Assembly: GCA_013299105.1 (NCBI GenBank)
Contig: JAAFJY010000030.1
Location: forward strand, 1-64,000
DNA: 64,000 nt
Origin: Chitinophagales bacterium
GTDB lineage: Bacteria > Bacteroidota > Bacteroidia > Chitinophagales > Saprospiraceae
Direction of reading: 5' to 3'
Below are positions 8,458 through 16,697 of the stretch, piece after piece. A program made the translations under genes and the position numbers. The notes beneath the pieces are model-generated. The model saw nothing but the letters and a program-made list of their open reading frames with translations. It did no database searches and was not told the DNA's origin. How positions within the stretch are numbered: position 1 is the first letter of the stretch; every line of letters begins with the position of its first letter.

Positions 8458-9591
8458 TCAATGTGGGGTAAACAATGGCAACACCCCCATGCACAAGACG
8501 TCCCGATCCGGACATTCACCTTCGCCTTCAAAAAAGACCACCGCTTTGCCTTTTACTTCCAGTCCCAAGCTTTGCAAAAGCTCACTCATGGCTTGCATGG
8601 TGCTGCCGCTGGAGTAAACGGTGTCGAGCAGCAGGATTTTTTTACCTTTTAATTGATCCCGGTATTTTTCGGATAAAATGAGGCGCTCAATTTCCAACGC
8701 AGCGATAGATTTTACCTCCACCGCATGGGCTTGTCCCGAATGCTTTCGTTCGTCTTTGCGCAAGATGACATAAGGCAATTTCAAGACCGTCGCTAAAGCA
8801 TAACACAGTGGGATCGCCCCAGCGGCCGGAGCGACAATGACTTCGAGGTCTTGGCCCCGCAAGGCTTCCGCCAAGGCCAGGGCGGAGGCCTCCACCAGCT
8901 CGCGGTCACACAAAAAGTCCAGGTAGGCAATGCTGAGGGTTTTTGAAACGGGGATCAGCGCGACATCTCGGCTGAATGCCCCAAGGGTAATCCGGTGATG
9001 GGTTTGGGGCTTTTTTGCCAATACCACCAAGTCCCGCTCTTGCTCGCGTTCACGGTAATCTTCCTCCAAGTGAATGGGTTTGAAACCGATGCCTTCCAAG
9101 AGCCCCTTAAGCCGCTCCATGCCGATGCTGCCATAATAGAAGCTTTCACCAAACATCTCACCTGTGATTTCCCCTTCCACTTTTCCAGCGGTGTAGAGCA
9201 GGTAGCCACCGGGTTTGAGCATGGCATACAAACGGGGCAGGACTTCTTCCTGCGCGCTTGCACTCAAGTGAAAAAGCGAATCCCAAGCCAGGATGCCATC
9301 GAAAAGGAGCTCAGGAGCATAAGTTTCAATTTCGCCTACTTGAAACTGGGCACCGGGAACTTCCTGGCGAGCTATTTTGATCAGGGCCTCCACGGCGTCG
9401 AGGCCAATGACTTGAAAACCTTGCTCCAGCATAAATTTTGCATTCGGCAAGCCACTGCCGCAGCCCAGGTCCAATACCAGGGCACCGGATGGCAGCAGCT
9501 TGCAAAACTCCTTCACTGGCCGCCCTACCTCGGTTTGGCGGCGATGGGCCGCCCATGCTGCGGCAATTTTTTGGTAAGACGAATGGTTCAT
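8458..9591 (-). CDS. Class I SAM methyltransferase fused to a phosphoribosyltransferase-like domain
   Basis: A 377-residue two-domain protein. Residues 1-195 form a small-molecule methyltransferase: VLDLGCGSGLPN (39-50) is the SAM-binding motif I, FDGILAWDSLFHL (98-110) and LKPGGYLLYTAG (125-136) follow. Residues 205-377 resemble a type I phosphoribosyltransferase of the adenine/orotate kind: VIVAPAAGAIPL (251-262), YVILRKDERK (274-283) and ILLLDTVYSSGSTMQAM (319-335) at the place of the PRPP loop. That loop usually reads DDxxxTGxT; here the first acid is kept but TG is replaced by SS-G, so catalysis is uncertain. The pairing is uncommon; it may salvage or modify a base or nucleotide. No obvious pathway partners adjoin it. 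Confidence 0.75.
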   Translation of the reverse strand: MNHSSYQKIAAAWAAHRRQTEVGRPVKEFCKLLPSGALVLDLGCGSGLPNAKFMLEQGFQVIGLDAVEALIKIARQEVPGAQFQVGEIETYAPELLFDGILAWDSLFHLSASAQEEVLPRLYAMLKPGGYLLYTAGKVEGEITGEMFGESFYYGSIGMERLKGLLEGIGFKPIHLEEDYREREQERDLVVLAKKPQTHHRITLGAFSRDVALIPVSKTLSIAYLDFLCDRELVEASALALAEALRGQDLEVIVAPAAGAIPLCYALATVLKLPYVILRKDERKHSGQAHAVEVKSIAALEIERLILSEKYRDQLKGKKILLLDTVYSSGSTMQAMSELLQSLGLEVKGKAVVFFEGEGECPDRDVLCMGVLPLFTPH

Positions 9592-9630
9592 GGTGGTTCA
9601 GGCAAAAACTTATCAATTTTAGGCTCAATG

Positions 9631-10084
9631 TGGGTTTCAAGTTGAAAAAGACTTGGGCGTTTGCCTTGATCTAAGCCAAGGTGAGTTTTGGGTTTGCGAA
9701 GTTCGATTTTTTGACTTACGACTTACGAGTGACAACTTACGACTTACGAAGTAGGGGCTCGCTGGCAAGATCTTAGGGTTCTTAGGGCCCCATTTTCACG
9801 GTTTGGTATTTTTGAGTTAATCTCGGCTTTGACATGTTTGTAAAATATTAAAAAACAATTACTTGCAACAATTGTTCATGTCCACTAAAGATGCAATAAA
9901 ATTGACTGAGCTATTTTATTGGGAAAACTTGAATCGTAAAAACGATGACTTACTGCACCACAAATTTTCAATCGAAGCGCTACTTCGTAAGTCGTAAGTC
10001 GTCATTCGTAAGTCGTCACTCAAAAAAAGTTGTGGAACTTGATGATCACAAGCAACTCCTTTTGAAGCACCACTTGAAACCCAA
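9631..10084. mobile_element. 455-bp inverted-repeat element R5, copy 1, with two inverted heptad arrays
   Basis: The gap between 9592 and 10120 is almost entirely one repeat. It starts TGGGTTTCAAGTTG and ends CACTTGAAACCCA, an imperfect terminal inverted repeat. Inside are a heptad array of GACTTAC units (9713-9754, followed by GGGCTCGC) and a second array in inverse orientation (9981-10020, TAAGTCG units). A full copy lies inverted at 25007-25461, similar along its whole length, including CACGGTTTGGTAT and GGGAAAACTTGAATCGT. No transposase is present. A 39-codon frame at 9878-9997 is broken by a base deletion in the other copy. Confidence 0.7.
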
Positions 10085-10120
10085 TATGAGCCAAAAAATA
10101 AGCAAAAAGGCAATCCTACC

Positions 10121-11314
10121 TCAAAACCCCCTCCCCTGAAAAATCATCACCAACTCAGTCACACCAGCCACAGCCACTGAGGCCAAAATCCCAACCATAA
10201 AAATGATGTAGCAAATGCGCAACTGACGGTACTTGCGGCCCAGCGATTTGCCCAAGAAAAACAAGTCGCGCATGATCGAGTCTTCCAAATTTTCTTCCAG
10301 CGAAGTCACGATTTGAATGCCTTTTTTGTATTCTTCGTATTGCATGCTGTAGAAATTGCCAAAGAAGAAAAGGTTGGATTTTCCAGCTTTGATGTTATCC
10401 AGCTCGGTCAAGCCAGTCATTTTCATGGGCACAGTGGCCAGGGTGGCAAAGACCATCGAAGCAAGGCAAGTGGCCAAAACCATCGCGAACGGAAAAGTAA
10501 ATTCAGGGTGTTGGCGGATTTGGCTCACCAACAAGGGCAGGGCAAAAGTAATGATCAAGGCATTGGTTGAGAGCATCATGTTGGCCTTGTTGTCGGCCAG
10601 GTTGCTCAGGTCCATGTGGTTGCGCAGGGAGGTTTTGAACATCATTTGCGAAGAGCGGCTCTCCACAATCGACACTTTGCGCGCTTCTTCTGAAGGGCCT
10701 CCTTCCTTGGCACTGCGCCCTTCTTTCACCCATTTTTTGATGCGCTTGCGGTTGAGTTCCTTCATGGCCTCGAAGATCATCTTGGCCGCCGGGGTGTAAT
10801 ACTCGTGGTTTTTGATGAAATCGAGGTTCAGTTCATACCATTTTTTCTCCTCGTAGCTTTGGCCCAATACGTCAGCCCACTCCAGGCGCAAGCGGTCCAG
10901 TTGATCGCTGTAATCCGAGCTACCCAAGTGACCGTAATCAGCGTCGCGTACCACTTCTTGCAACAGTCCCTGGGGCTTAGAGCTGGGTTTGGTGACCGCA
11001 ATACAGTTTTTGATCAGGGTGATTTTCTCTTCCGGGTAGCCCTTGCTTTTCAAAAAAGCCTCGGCAATGCGGGCGCTGGCGGCCTCGTGTTCCTGGTAAG
11101 TTTCGGTCATGCCCACATCGTGCATGAGGCAGGAAATTTCTACAATTTCTTTTTCCTGCTCATCCAAACCACTCATTGAGGCAATTTGCATGGCCGAGTT
11201 TCGCACTGCCAGAGTGTGGTGCAAGTTGTGATAATGAATATTGGGTGCCAGTTTGGTACTGAGCAATTCGCTTACGTATTGTTCGGTTGCGCCGATGATC
11301 TCGCTTTTGGCCAT
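10121..11314 (-). CDS. HD-domain phosphohydrolase fused to Pycsar-type (PycTM) membrane effector domain
   Basis: A 397-residue protein in two parts. Residues 20-180 are an HD domain: HYHNLHHT (27-34), CLMHDVG (62-68, the HD pair) and VVRDADYGHLG (121-131), giving the usual metal-binding His, His-Asp and Asp. Residues 225-397 match the Pycsar effector PycTM/DUF5706 pattern: SNLADNKANMMLSTNALII leading into a hairpin of two membrane helices (about 247-265 and 274-296), a soluble stretch with FFGNFYSM, and a third helix (368-392). PycTM proteins kill infected cells by damaging the inner membrane when a cyclic pyrimidine nucleotide is made. Here no uridylate or cytidylate cyclase gene is adjacent. 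The HD part could cleave a cyclic nucleotide or sense one; this is inference. Confidence 0.75.
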   Translation of the reverse strand: MAKSEIIGATEQYVSELLSTKLAPNIHYHNLHHTLAVRNSAMQIASMSGLDEQEKEIVEISCLMHDVGMTETYQEHEAASARIAEAFLKSKGYPEEKITLIKNCIAVTKPSSKPQGLLQEVVRDADYGHLGSSDYSDQLDRLRLEWADVLGQSYEEKKWYELNLDFIKNHEYYTPAAKMIFEAMKELNRKRIKKWVKEGRSAKEGGPSEEARKVSIVESRSSQMMFKTSLRNHMDLSNLADNKANMMLSTNALIITFALPLLVSQIRQHPEFTFPFAMVLATCLASMVFATLATVPMKMTGLTELDNIKAGKSNLFFFGNFYSMQYEEYKKGIQIVTSLEENLEDSIMRDLFFLGKSLGRKYRQLRICYIIFMVGILASVAVAGVTELVMIFQGRGF

Positions 11315-11353
11315 GGTGGTGGTCGTATCTGGAAAAAACTAGCTGTAAAAGTA

Positions 11354-11384
11354 AAAGTTTACGTCGCTCCCAATGCAGCCCAAA
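11354..11384 (-). promoter_or_regulatory. Candidate promoter of the HD-PycTM gene
   Basis: On the minus strand TTTG is followed after exactly 19 bp by TAAACTTT, close to the Bacteroidota pattern TTTG-N19-TAnnTTTG, about 40 bp before the ATG. A second near-match TACTTTTA follows 8 bp downstream. It suggests the gene has its own promoter rather than being part of an operon. Confidence 0.4.
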
Positions 11385-11481
11385 AGACCGCTTGTCCGTC
11401 ATCTTTTTTGACTTGAAACCACGGACCCAAACTTTAACCTGCAAGAAAAGCATTTTTCAGCTCATTCAGGACTTGATGTTC

Positions 11482-11520
11482 AAAAAAAAACGGATGCAAG
11501 ATTTTTCGACCCTGCATCCG
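11482..11520 (-). terminator. Rho-independent terminator of the T9SS protein gene
   Basis: On the minus strand CGGATGCA pairs with TGCATCCG around a 14-base loop and is followed by nine T. It starts 13 bp past the stop codon of the T9SS cargo gene. Confidence 0.8.
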
Positions 11521-11533
11521 TTTGTATTCGTAT

Positions 11534-14365
11534 TTATTGTTTCAACAGCTTTTCACTCCGTACTTTGCCCTTGGCGTGCAAGCGCAAGAAGTACATGCCA
11601 TTGGGGTAATTTGACAAGTCGAGCGGTACTTCCACTTTTTGACTTTCCGGTAGGTTGACTTCCAATAACAAAACGCCAATGGTATTGTAAACCTGAACCT
11701 TCAAGCGGGCCGCTTCGCGCAACTGGACTTTCAGCAAGGCCTCGCCCGTGGTGGGGTTGGGTGCCAGGTTGAGTTGGTCTACCGCCAATACATCTTGGGT
11801 GGCGGTGGTGAAATTCACTCGAATATCCCTAGGCTCAGTGCAGCCATTGCGGTCGGTCACGGTTACGGTGTAGTTGCCAGGACGAAGGTTGATGAGTTCG
11901 TTGCTCGTGTTGCCATTGGCCCAACGGAAGGTATAAGGCGAGCCTTGCCCATCACCACGGATCGCAATGGCACCATTGGCGGCATTCGATGCGGTGGCGT
12001 TGCGCACCTGGACGTTCAAGTTGAGGTTGCCGCAGCGCTTCACGTTGATGTTGTCGAGGTCGAGCCAATAGTCGCCAGCGCCCCAGGTGGCAATGAAGCG
12101 CACTTTGATCGTAGCGTTGGGGAAGTTGGCCAGGCGGATCACCATGCGGCGCAGGTTGGTGCTGGCCTGGTGGTTTTGGCTGTTGATAGTCATGACAGTG
12201 GTGTAGCGCAGCCCACAATCCGTAGAAACCTGCACCTGGATATTGTCATTGGCTCCCAGGGTAGTGGCCGAAACCGTATTCCCTTGCACATTGACCAAAC
12301 GGTACTCAAAAGTCAAGCTATCAGTTGCCCGTACCGGCCCGAAGAGCGGCGTAGTGGCGCTGAAACTGCGATCACCCGTAAAAAGGTTGTCAGACAAAGT
12401 ATAGGAACTGTTGCCCCGATCGCGTAAAACCAGGGCGTCGGCGTCGATTTCCCAGTCTTGGGGCGGTCCGCCGCGCTCAAAGTCTTCGCCGAAAGGCAAA
12501 TTGTACAAGGTCCTGAAGCTGAAATATGCGGTATCGTTGGCTGCTTGGCTGTCGCCGCCTACAATCCAGGCTTTGATGTTGTAGTTGCCGGGTACCGAGG
12601 GGCGGAAGGCGCGTTGGAAAGTGTAGAGGCTGCGGGTACGTGGGGCCAGGTTCAAGCCACCTACGTTTTCGGTGATTACTGGGCCATTGTTCACGCGGTA
12701 AGCCACGCTGAAACCCGTTTGGTTGTTGGTGCTCAGGTTGCCGATGTTGAGCCGAACCAGCGAATCGAGCCCTACACAAGCATTGTCTCCCCCGGTATAA
12801 ACGATGTTCAAAGCCGCCAAGTCGCGTTGCGGCACATAGACCTGAAACTGGTCGATCATGGCCCCATCGTAGCTGTTCGCAAAGTCGGACAAGAAACCAA
12901 AGCGGATGCGCACATCGGGTGCAGTTGCTGTACCTGGCAGCGGATGCGAGGCCGTGAACCAGCCTCGAGCCGGGCCATTGCCCGTCCATACTTGTCGGTT
13001 GGCGTCGTTGTACCAGTTGATGCCACTGGCGTTGGAGCCCAGTTTGTCCCAGGTTTCACCGCCGTCGGTGCTGAGTTCTACCCAAATTGCGTCACAGCAG
13101 CCCTCCAGGTCGAGTTGCAGCGCAAAAGAAACGACTGGATCGGATCGCAGGTTGCTGAAGTTCAAACAAGGAGAGACCAAGTAAGACACCTCGCTGTTGT
13201 TGTATTGCCCATTGGTTTTGGTGATCCACACCCGGTTGCCTGAAAAGGCTTGGTTGAGCAGGCGTTTGTTGGGAGTGCCCAATTGCCAACTGGAGTTGAC
13301 GCTGTTTTTATCAATGGTCCAACCCGTGAAGCGGTCTTCAAAAGTTTGCAAGTGTGGATAACTGCGAATGGTCGGCACGCTGGTAAAGGTGCTGCGGATG
13401 GTATCGTTTTTGATCACGCTGTCGCCCTTCATTTCGGTCCAGGCCTCGATCAGGTAATCGCCTGGTAAAAATGCCTTGATGTTATCGAAATCGGCGATTT
13501 CGGCGCTGTCTTTGCCTACTACCCCGGTGTAAACGCCGTCTTTGGGCATTTCAATGCCTTCCACTTTACCATTGACAGCGTATTTGAACGGAATCAATGA
13601 TTGTGGCTCGCCGCCGTAGTTTTTGATCAAAACGCGCACCGTATCGCCCAGGTCCCAGCCGCAATCGGTGAAGGGTTGAACGATTTCAGATACGCCCAAG
13701 TCGATGGCAAAACGGGTTTTGAAGCTGAATGGCCCGATCCGCTTGCTGGTATCGGCGGTAGCGCAAAAGGTGCGCAGGTACACATCATAATTGGTGTTTT
13801 GCTTCAAACCAGGCAGGGTATAGCGGTTGCTGGCCAAACGCACCTGGGTGCCACGACCGGGACCGGGCACGAAACCTTTGGGGCCGTATTCAAGGATAAA
13901 AATCGAAGTTGGGGTAGGCGAATACCAGCTCATGCGCGTGGTAAAAGCCCTGATGTCGTCGAAATTAACGCTGGGTGAAGGAAGTGGCGCACAAGTAGGA
14001 CATACCACCCGGCTGCGCAAAACCACCCCTGCCACGGGCGGGTTGGCCCCGGTGCTGAAAACCTGGGCTCCTTCCTGGTCAAGCAGCGTGTAGCTGATTT
14101 CGCGGTCCACAGTACCAGGCCGGAAGGTTAGGCGCAAACTGTCGCCGTTGTTGATCGTCAGGTAATGCCGCGCACCAAGGCCAATGCTCAAGCCATACAC
14201 TGTGCTGCGGGTGCCGATGCGCACTTCCAAGCTGGCTCCATTCCAGCCATCGCCCAATTGGTCTTTGAGGTCCAGGGTATAGACACAAGGGCTGCCCTGT
14301 GCCAATAGTTGAACAGCACTGAAAATCAGCGATCCAAATACTAAGATGGTTTTTGCCCACTTCAT
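11534..14365 (-). CDS. Large secreted protein with SprB-like repeat and T9SS sorting domain
   Basis: A 943-residue cell-surface or released protein. The ATG at 14365 begins a signal peptide (MKWAKTILVFGSLIFSAVQLLA). Domains in order are: a Bacteroidota N-terminal beta domain with LDLKDQLGDGWNGASL, a fibronectin III-like stretch (about 125-215), a CARDB-like stretch, a MAM/jelly-roll-like stretch (LVSPCLNFSNL and DGAMIDQFQV), another CARDB-like part, a second jelly-roll, a SprB-type repeat (GSPYTFRWANGNTSNELINL with GNYTVTVTDRNGC) and a C-terminal type A sorting signal (LNLAPNPTTGEALL to NGMYFLRLHAKG). The type IX secretion system would export it and cleave the tail. No catalytic site is visible; adhesion or binding is likely. 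Confidence 0.8.
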   Translation of the reverse strand: MKWAKTILVFGSLIFSAVQLLAQGSPCVYTLDLKDQLGDGWNGASLEVRIGTRSTVYGLSIGLGARHYLTINNGDSLRLTFRPGTVDREISYTLLDQEGAQVFSTGANPPVAGVVLRSRVVCPTCAPLPSPSVNFDDIRAFTTRMSWYSPTPTSIFILEYGPKGFVPGPGRGTQVRLASNRYTLPGLKQNTNYDVYLRTFCATADTSKRIGPFSFKTRFAIDLGVSEIVQPFTDCGWDLGDTVRVLIKNYGGEPQSLIPFKYAVNGKVEGIEMPKDGVYTGVVGKDSAEIADFDNIKAFLPGDYLIEAWTEMKGDSVIKNDTIRSTFTSVPTIRSYPHLQTFEDRFTGWTIDKNSVNSSWQLGTPNKRLLNQAFSGNRVWITKTNGQYNNSEVSYLVSPCLNFSNLRSDPVVSFALQLDLEGCCDAIWVELSTDGGETWDKLGSNASGINWYNDANRQVWTGNGPARGWFTASHPLPGTATAPDVRIRFGFLSDFANSYDGAMIDQFQVYVPQRDLAALNIVYTGGDNACVGLDSLVRLNIGNLSTNNQTGFSVAYRVNNGPVITENVGGLNLAPRTRSLYTFQRAFRPSVPGNYNIKAWIVGGDSQAANDTAYFSFRTLYNLPFGEDFERGGPPQDWEIDADALVLRDRGNSSYTLSDNLFTGDRSFSATTPLFGPVRATDSLTFEYRLVNVQGNTVSATTLGANDNIQVQVSTDCGLRYTTVMTINSQNHQASTNLRRMVIRLANFPNATIKVRFIATWGAGDYWLDLDNINVKRCGNLNLNVQVRNATASNAANGAIAIRGDGQGSPYTFRWANGNTSNELINLRPGNYTVTVTDRNGCTEPRDIRVNFTTATQDVLAVDQLNLAPNPTTGEALLKVQLREAARLKVQVYNTIGVLLLEVNLPESQKVEVPLDLSNYPNGMYFLRLHAKGKVRSEKLLKQ

Positions 14366-14550
14366 ATTTTCATGATGAGTTTTAAGACAGTCTAGGTTTT
14401 TCCCCAAACACTGGTTTTTGGGTTGACAAATGGCAGCGTAAGTTAGTGTTTTTATCCAACATCACACCCGGCGATGCATATTCTAGGCAAACAGCCGACA
14501 AGAAACTGCGGATGGAGGTTTGAAAATGCGGATTTTTCGGCCCTCATTTT

Positions 14551-14690
14551 TTTGTCTGAACAGTGATTTTTGTGATTTTTTTGAGGGGCAGGAGGCCAGC
14601 ATGATGTTGATCACCACTTTTTGTCTGAACTGTGATTTTTGTGATTTTTTTGAGGGGCAAGATACCAATATGATGTTGACTGACCAAGGT
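14551..14690. repeat. Two tandem 69-bp units (repeat R6, locus 1)
   Basis: The words TTTGTCTGAAC, TGATTTTTGTGATTTTTTTGA, GGGGCA and ATGATGTTGA recur with a period of 69 bp, twice. The same two-unit arrangement, again with a period of 69, occurs inverted at 16930-17065 on the other side of the VWA gene. The gap 14366-14864 contains no gene. Confidence 0.75.
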
Positions 14691-14822
14691 TAGGGACTTT
14701 CAGCCTCGCTGGGTTGACGTTATTTAACTCGCAGTTGGCTTATTCTGAAAAGTTGTCCGAAGTTTTCAGCAATTTGGAAAACTGAAAACTGATGATCACA
14801 GCCAATAACTAATTCGAAGCCT

Positions 14823-14866
14823 CTAACAACTAACCATTAACCATTAACAACTAACAACTAACCATC
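14823..14866 (-). repeat. Heptad array at the stop codon of the VWA gene
   Basis: Six 7-bp units of the types TAACCAT and TAACAAC. On the minus strand the array begins at the TGA stop of the VWA gene and ends in AGAGGCTTCGAA, a relative of the GGGGCTTCG flank found after the octad arrays at 21815 and 48524. Confidence 0.7.
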
Positions 14867-16082
14867 ACTCCCCCCACGGATCACTCTCATGCACAAACTT
14901 CCGGTGCTTCAAACTCCGCATCGCCTGCGTAAGTCCTTCCACGGTCATCGGAAACATGCGCTGGCCGCTCCATTCGCGGATTTGATTGACCGATTCATAA
15001 AAATCCCATTCGTAATCGGGCAGGGGATTGATCCAGGCCAGGTGTTTGAAATGGGTGCTCAGGCGCTTGAGCCATTCGATGCCTGCTTCGTCGTTGTAAT
15101 GCTCCACGCTGCCGCCTTTGAAAAAAATCTCATAAGGTGACATGGCTGCGTCACCTACGATGATCAGTTTGTAGTCGCTGTTGTACTTGTGCAAAAGTTC
15201 CAGGGTGGGCATTTGTTCGTGGTAGCGGCGTTTGTTGTCTTTCCACAGGCGCTCATAGACGCAGTTATGAAAGTAAAAAAACTCCAGGTGCTTGAATTCC
15301 CACTTGGCTGCCGAAAAAAGCTGTTCGCACATTTCGATGTGCTCGTCCATTGAGCCGCCGATGTCGAAAAGGATCAGGACCTTGACCCGATTTTGCTTGG
15401 CGGGGCGCAGGGCAATGTCCAGCATTCCCGCGTTTTCGGAGGTTTTGCGGATGGTATTGTCCAGGTCGAGCTCGTCGGCGAGGCCCTCGCGGGTGAGGAT
15501 GCGCAGGCGCTTGAGGATGAGCTTGATGTTGCGGGTATTGAGCTCCACGCGGTCGTCCAGGTTCTTGAATTCGCGCTGCTCCCAGACCTTGAGGCCGCTG
15601 CGATTGCCGCCACTGTTTTTGCCAAAACGCATGCCCTCCGGGTTGTAGCCGCCTTGGCCAAAAGGCGAGGTGCCGCCCGTGCCAATCCAACGATTGCCGC
15701 CCTGGTGTTGGCCTTTTTGCTGCTCAAGCAGGGCTTTGAGCCTTTCCATCAAGGCATCGAGGCCGCCCAGTTTTTCGATGGCGGCTTTTTCTTCGTCGCT
15801 CAGCTCGCGTTCCCAGTTTTTTTTCAGCCACTCTTCGGGTACTTGGGTGGCCAGCAAGGCATCGGCCAAGTGTTGCAGGCGACGGAAATATTCGCCAAAA
15901 ATGAGGTCGAAACGGTCCAGGTGTGCCTCGTTTTTGACCAAAATCGTCTTGCTGAGGGCGTAAAAATCCTCGATGGAATAAGCGCCAATGTCTTTTTTCA
16001 AAGCCTCCAGCAAGGCCAGGTACTCGTGCAAGCTGACCGGAATGCCGTGTTTGCGCAGGCTGAAAAAGAAGTTTAGGAACAT
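14865..16082 (-). CDS. CoxE-like VWA domain protein
   Basis: A 405-residue cytoplasmic protein. The N-terminal half (FFFSLRKHGIPVSLHEYLALLEAL) matches the CoxE-like family, and the C-terminal half is a von Willebrand A domain. The metal-ion site is altered: LFDIGGSMDEH stands where DxSxS is expected, so metal binding may be weakened; this variant is common in the family. Related proteins work with a MoxR-type AAA ATPase as chaperones inserting metal cofactors, but no MoxR gene is adjacent. The gene is bracketed by inverted copies of repeats (69-bp units and a TGACCAAGGTTAGGGACTT word). Confidence 0.75.
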   Translation of the reverse strand: MFLNFFFSLRKHGIPVSLHEYLALLEALKKDIGAYSIEDFYALSKTILVKNEAHLDRFDLIFGEYFRRLQHLADALLATQVPEEWLKKNWERELSDEEKAAIEKLGGLDALMERLKALLEQQKGQHQGGNRWIGTGGTSPFGQGGYNPEGMRFGKNSGGNRSGLKVWEQREFKNLDDRVELNTRNIKLILKRLRILTREGLADELDLDNTIRKTSENAGMLDIALRPAKQNRVKVLILFDIGGSMDEHIEMCEQLFSAAKWEFKHLEFFYFHNCVYERLWKDNKRRYHEQMPTLELLHKYNSDYKLIIVGDAAMSPYEIFFKGGSVEHYNDEAGIEWLKRLSTHFKHLAWINPLPDYEWDFYESVNQIREWSGQRMFPMTVEGLTQAMRSLKHRKFVHESDPWGE

Positions 16083-16159
16083 TGGGCGTGGCTTGTAGTG
16101 GATGTTGGATGTGATGCGTTACGAAGGTAGGGAAAGATGGGGAAATAAGCGCTATTTAG

Positions 16160-16270
16160 TTATGGGTTATGAATTATGGGTTATGAGTGGGGGCAGCTGG
16201 GGAGACTTGTGAAATTCTCGAAATTGCTGATCACGGTTTGGATTTTTCAAGGTTGAAATGACAAATTTTC
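16160..16270 (+). repeat. Heptad-array element (copy H9, TTATGGG type)
   Basis: Heptads TTATGGG/TTATGAA/TTATGAG are followed by TGGGGGCAGCTGGGGAG, about 40 bp, then ATCACGGTTTGGATTTTT. The flanks agree with the GACTTAC-type elements although the array units are unrelated. It starts a gene-free 1.06-kb stretch (16083-17145). Confidence 0.6.
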
Positions 16271-16376
16271 GCCCAAAATCCTGTCCTGTAAGGGCGTAAT
16301 GTTAGTAGCTAGATGGTGTCAACATCAGGTGAGGTGGGGCGGTAAGTCCCTAACCTTGGTCAGGCAACGTTAAATT

Positions 16377-16557
16377 AGTGACAAGCCACGAATAAACCTT
16401 ACCAAATCGCAACTTCGTTGCCCCGCTGTGCGGTGCTGGTTCGGAACACGGATGAAACTGATGAAACTGATTTTCACTGATTTCCAGCATGACGTTGACC
16501 ATGATGTTGACAACTGGCAATTAAAAAATTGGTAAGGTTTATTTTTGAACCGTTACT
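16377..16557. mobile_element. Small inverted-repeat element R1, complete copy A
   Basis: The ends AGTGACAAGCCACGAATAAA and TTTATTTTTGAACCGTTACT both lead into a shared inverted core, AATAAACCTTACCAA and its complement TTGGTAAGGTTTATT. The interior carries 9-bp tandem units (TGAAACTGA type) and TTTCCAGCATGACGTTGACC. It is directly followed by the broken wHTH gene, which it may have truncated. Other copies: 46545, 60734, partial 1917. Confidence 0.7.
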
Positions 16558-16572
16558 AAGATTTCAGAAAAG

Positions 16573-16697
16573 TGCGGTAAAAGTGCGGTAAAAGTGCGGT
16601 AAAAGTGCGGTAAAAGTGCGGTAAAAAGTTCGGAGAAAAGTGCGGTAAAAAGTTCGGAGAAAAGTTCGGTAAAAAGTTCGGAGAAAAGTTCGGAGAA
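16573..16697. repeat. 11-bp tandem repeat array
   Basis: Five direct units of AAAAGTGCGGT pass into longer variants with AAAAAGTTCGG and AGAAAAGTTCGG. The variants are multiples of 12 bp and keep a reading frame that continues into the wHTH remnant. The 11-bp units shift the frame each time, which suggests slippage expansion inside a former coding sequence. Confidence 0.75.

Noticed and set aside
9878-9997. A 39-residue plus-strand frame inside element R5
   Set aside because: The other copy of R5 has a one-base deletion and stops in the same region, so coding is not conserved.
8458-14365. A Pycsar cyclase next to the PycTM protein
   Set aside because: No protein in the neighbourhood has an adenylate/guanylate cyclase fold or its metal-binding acids.
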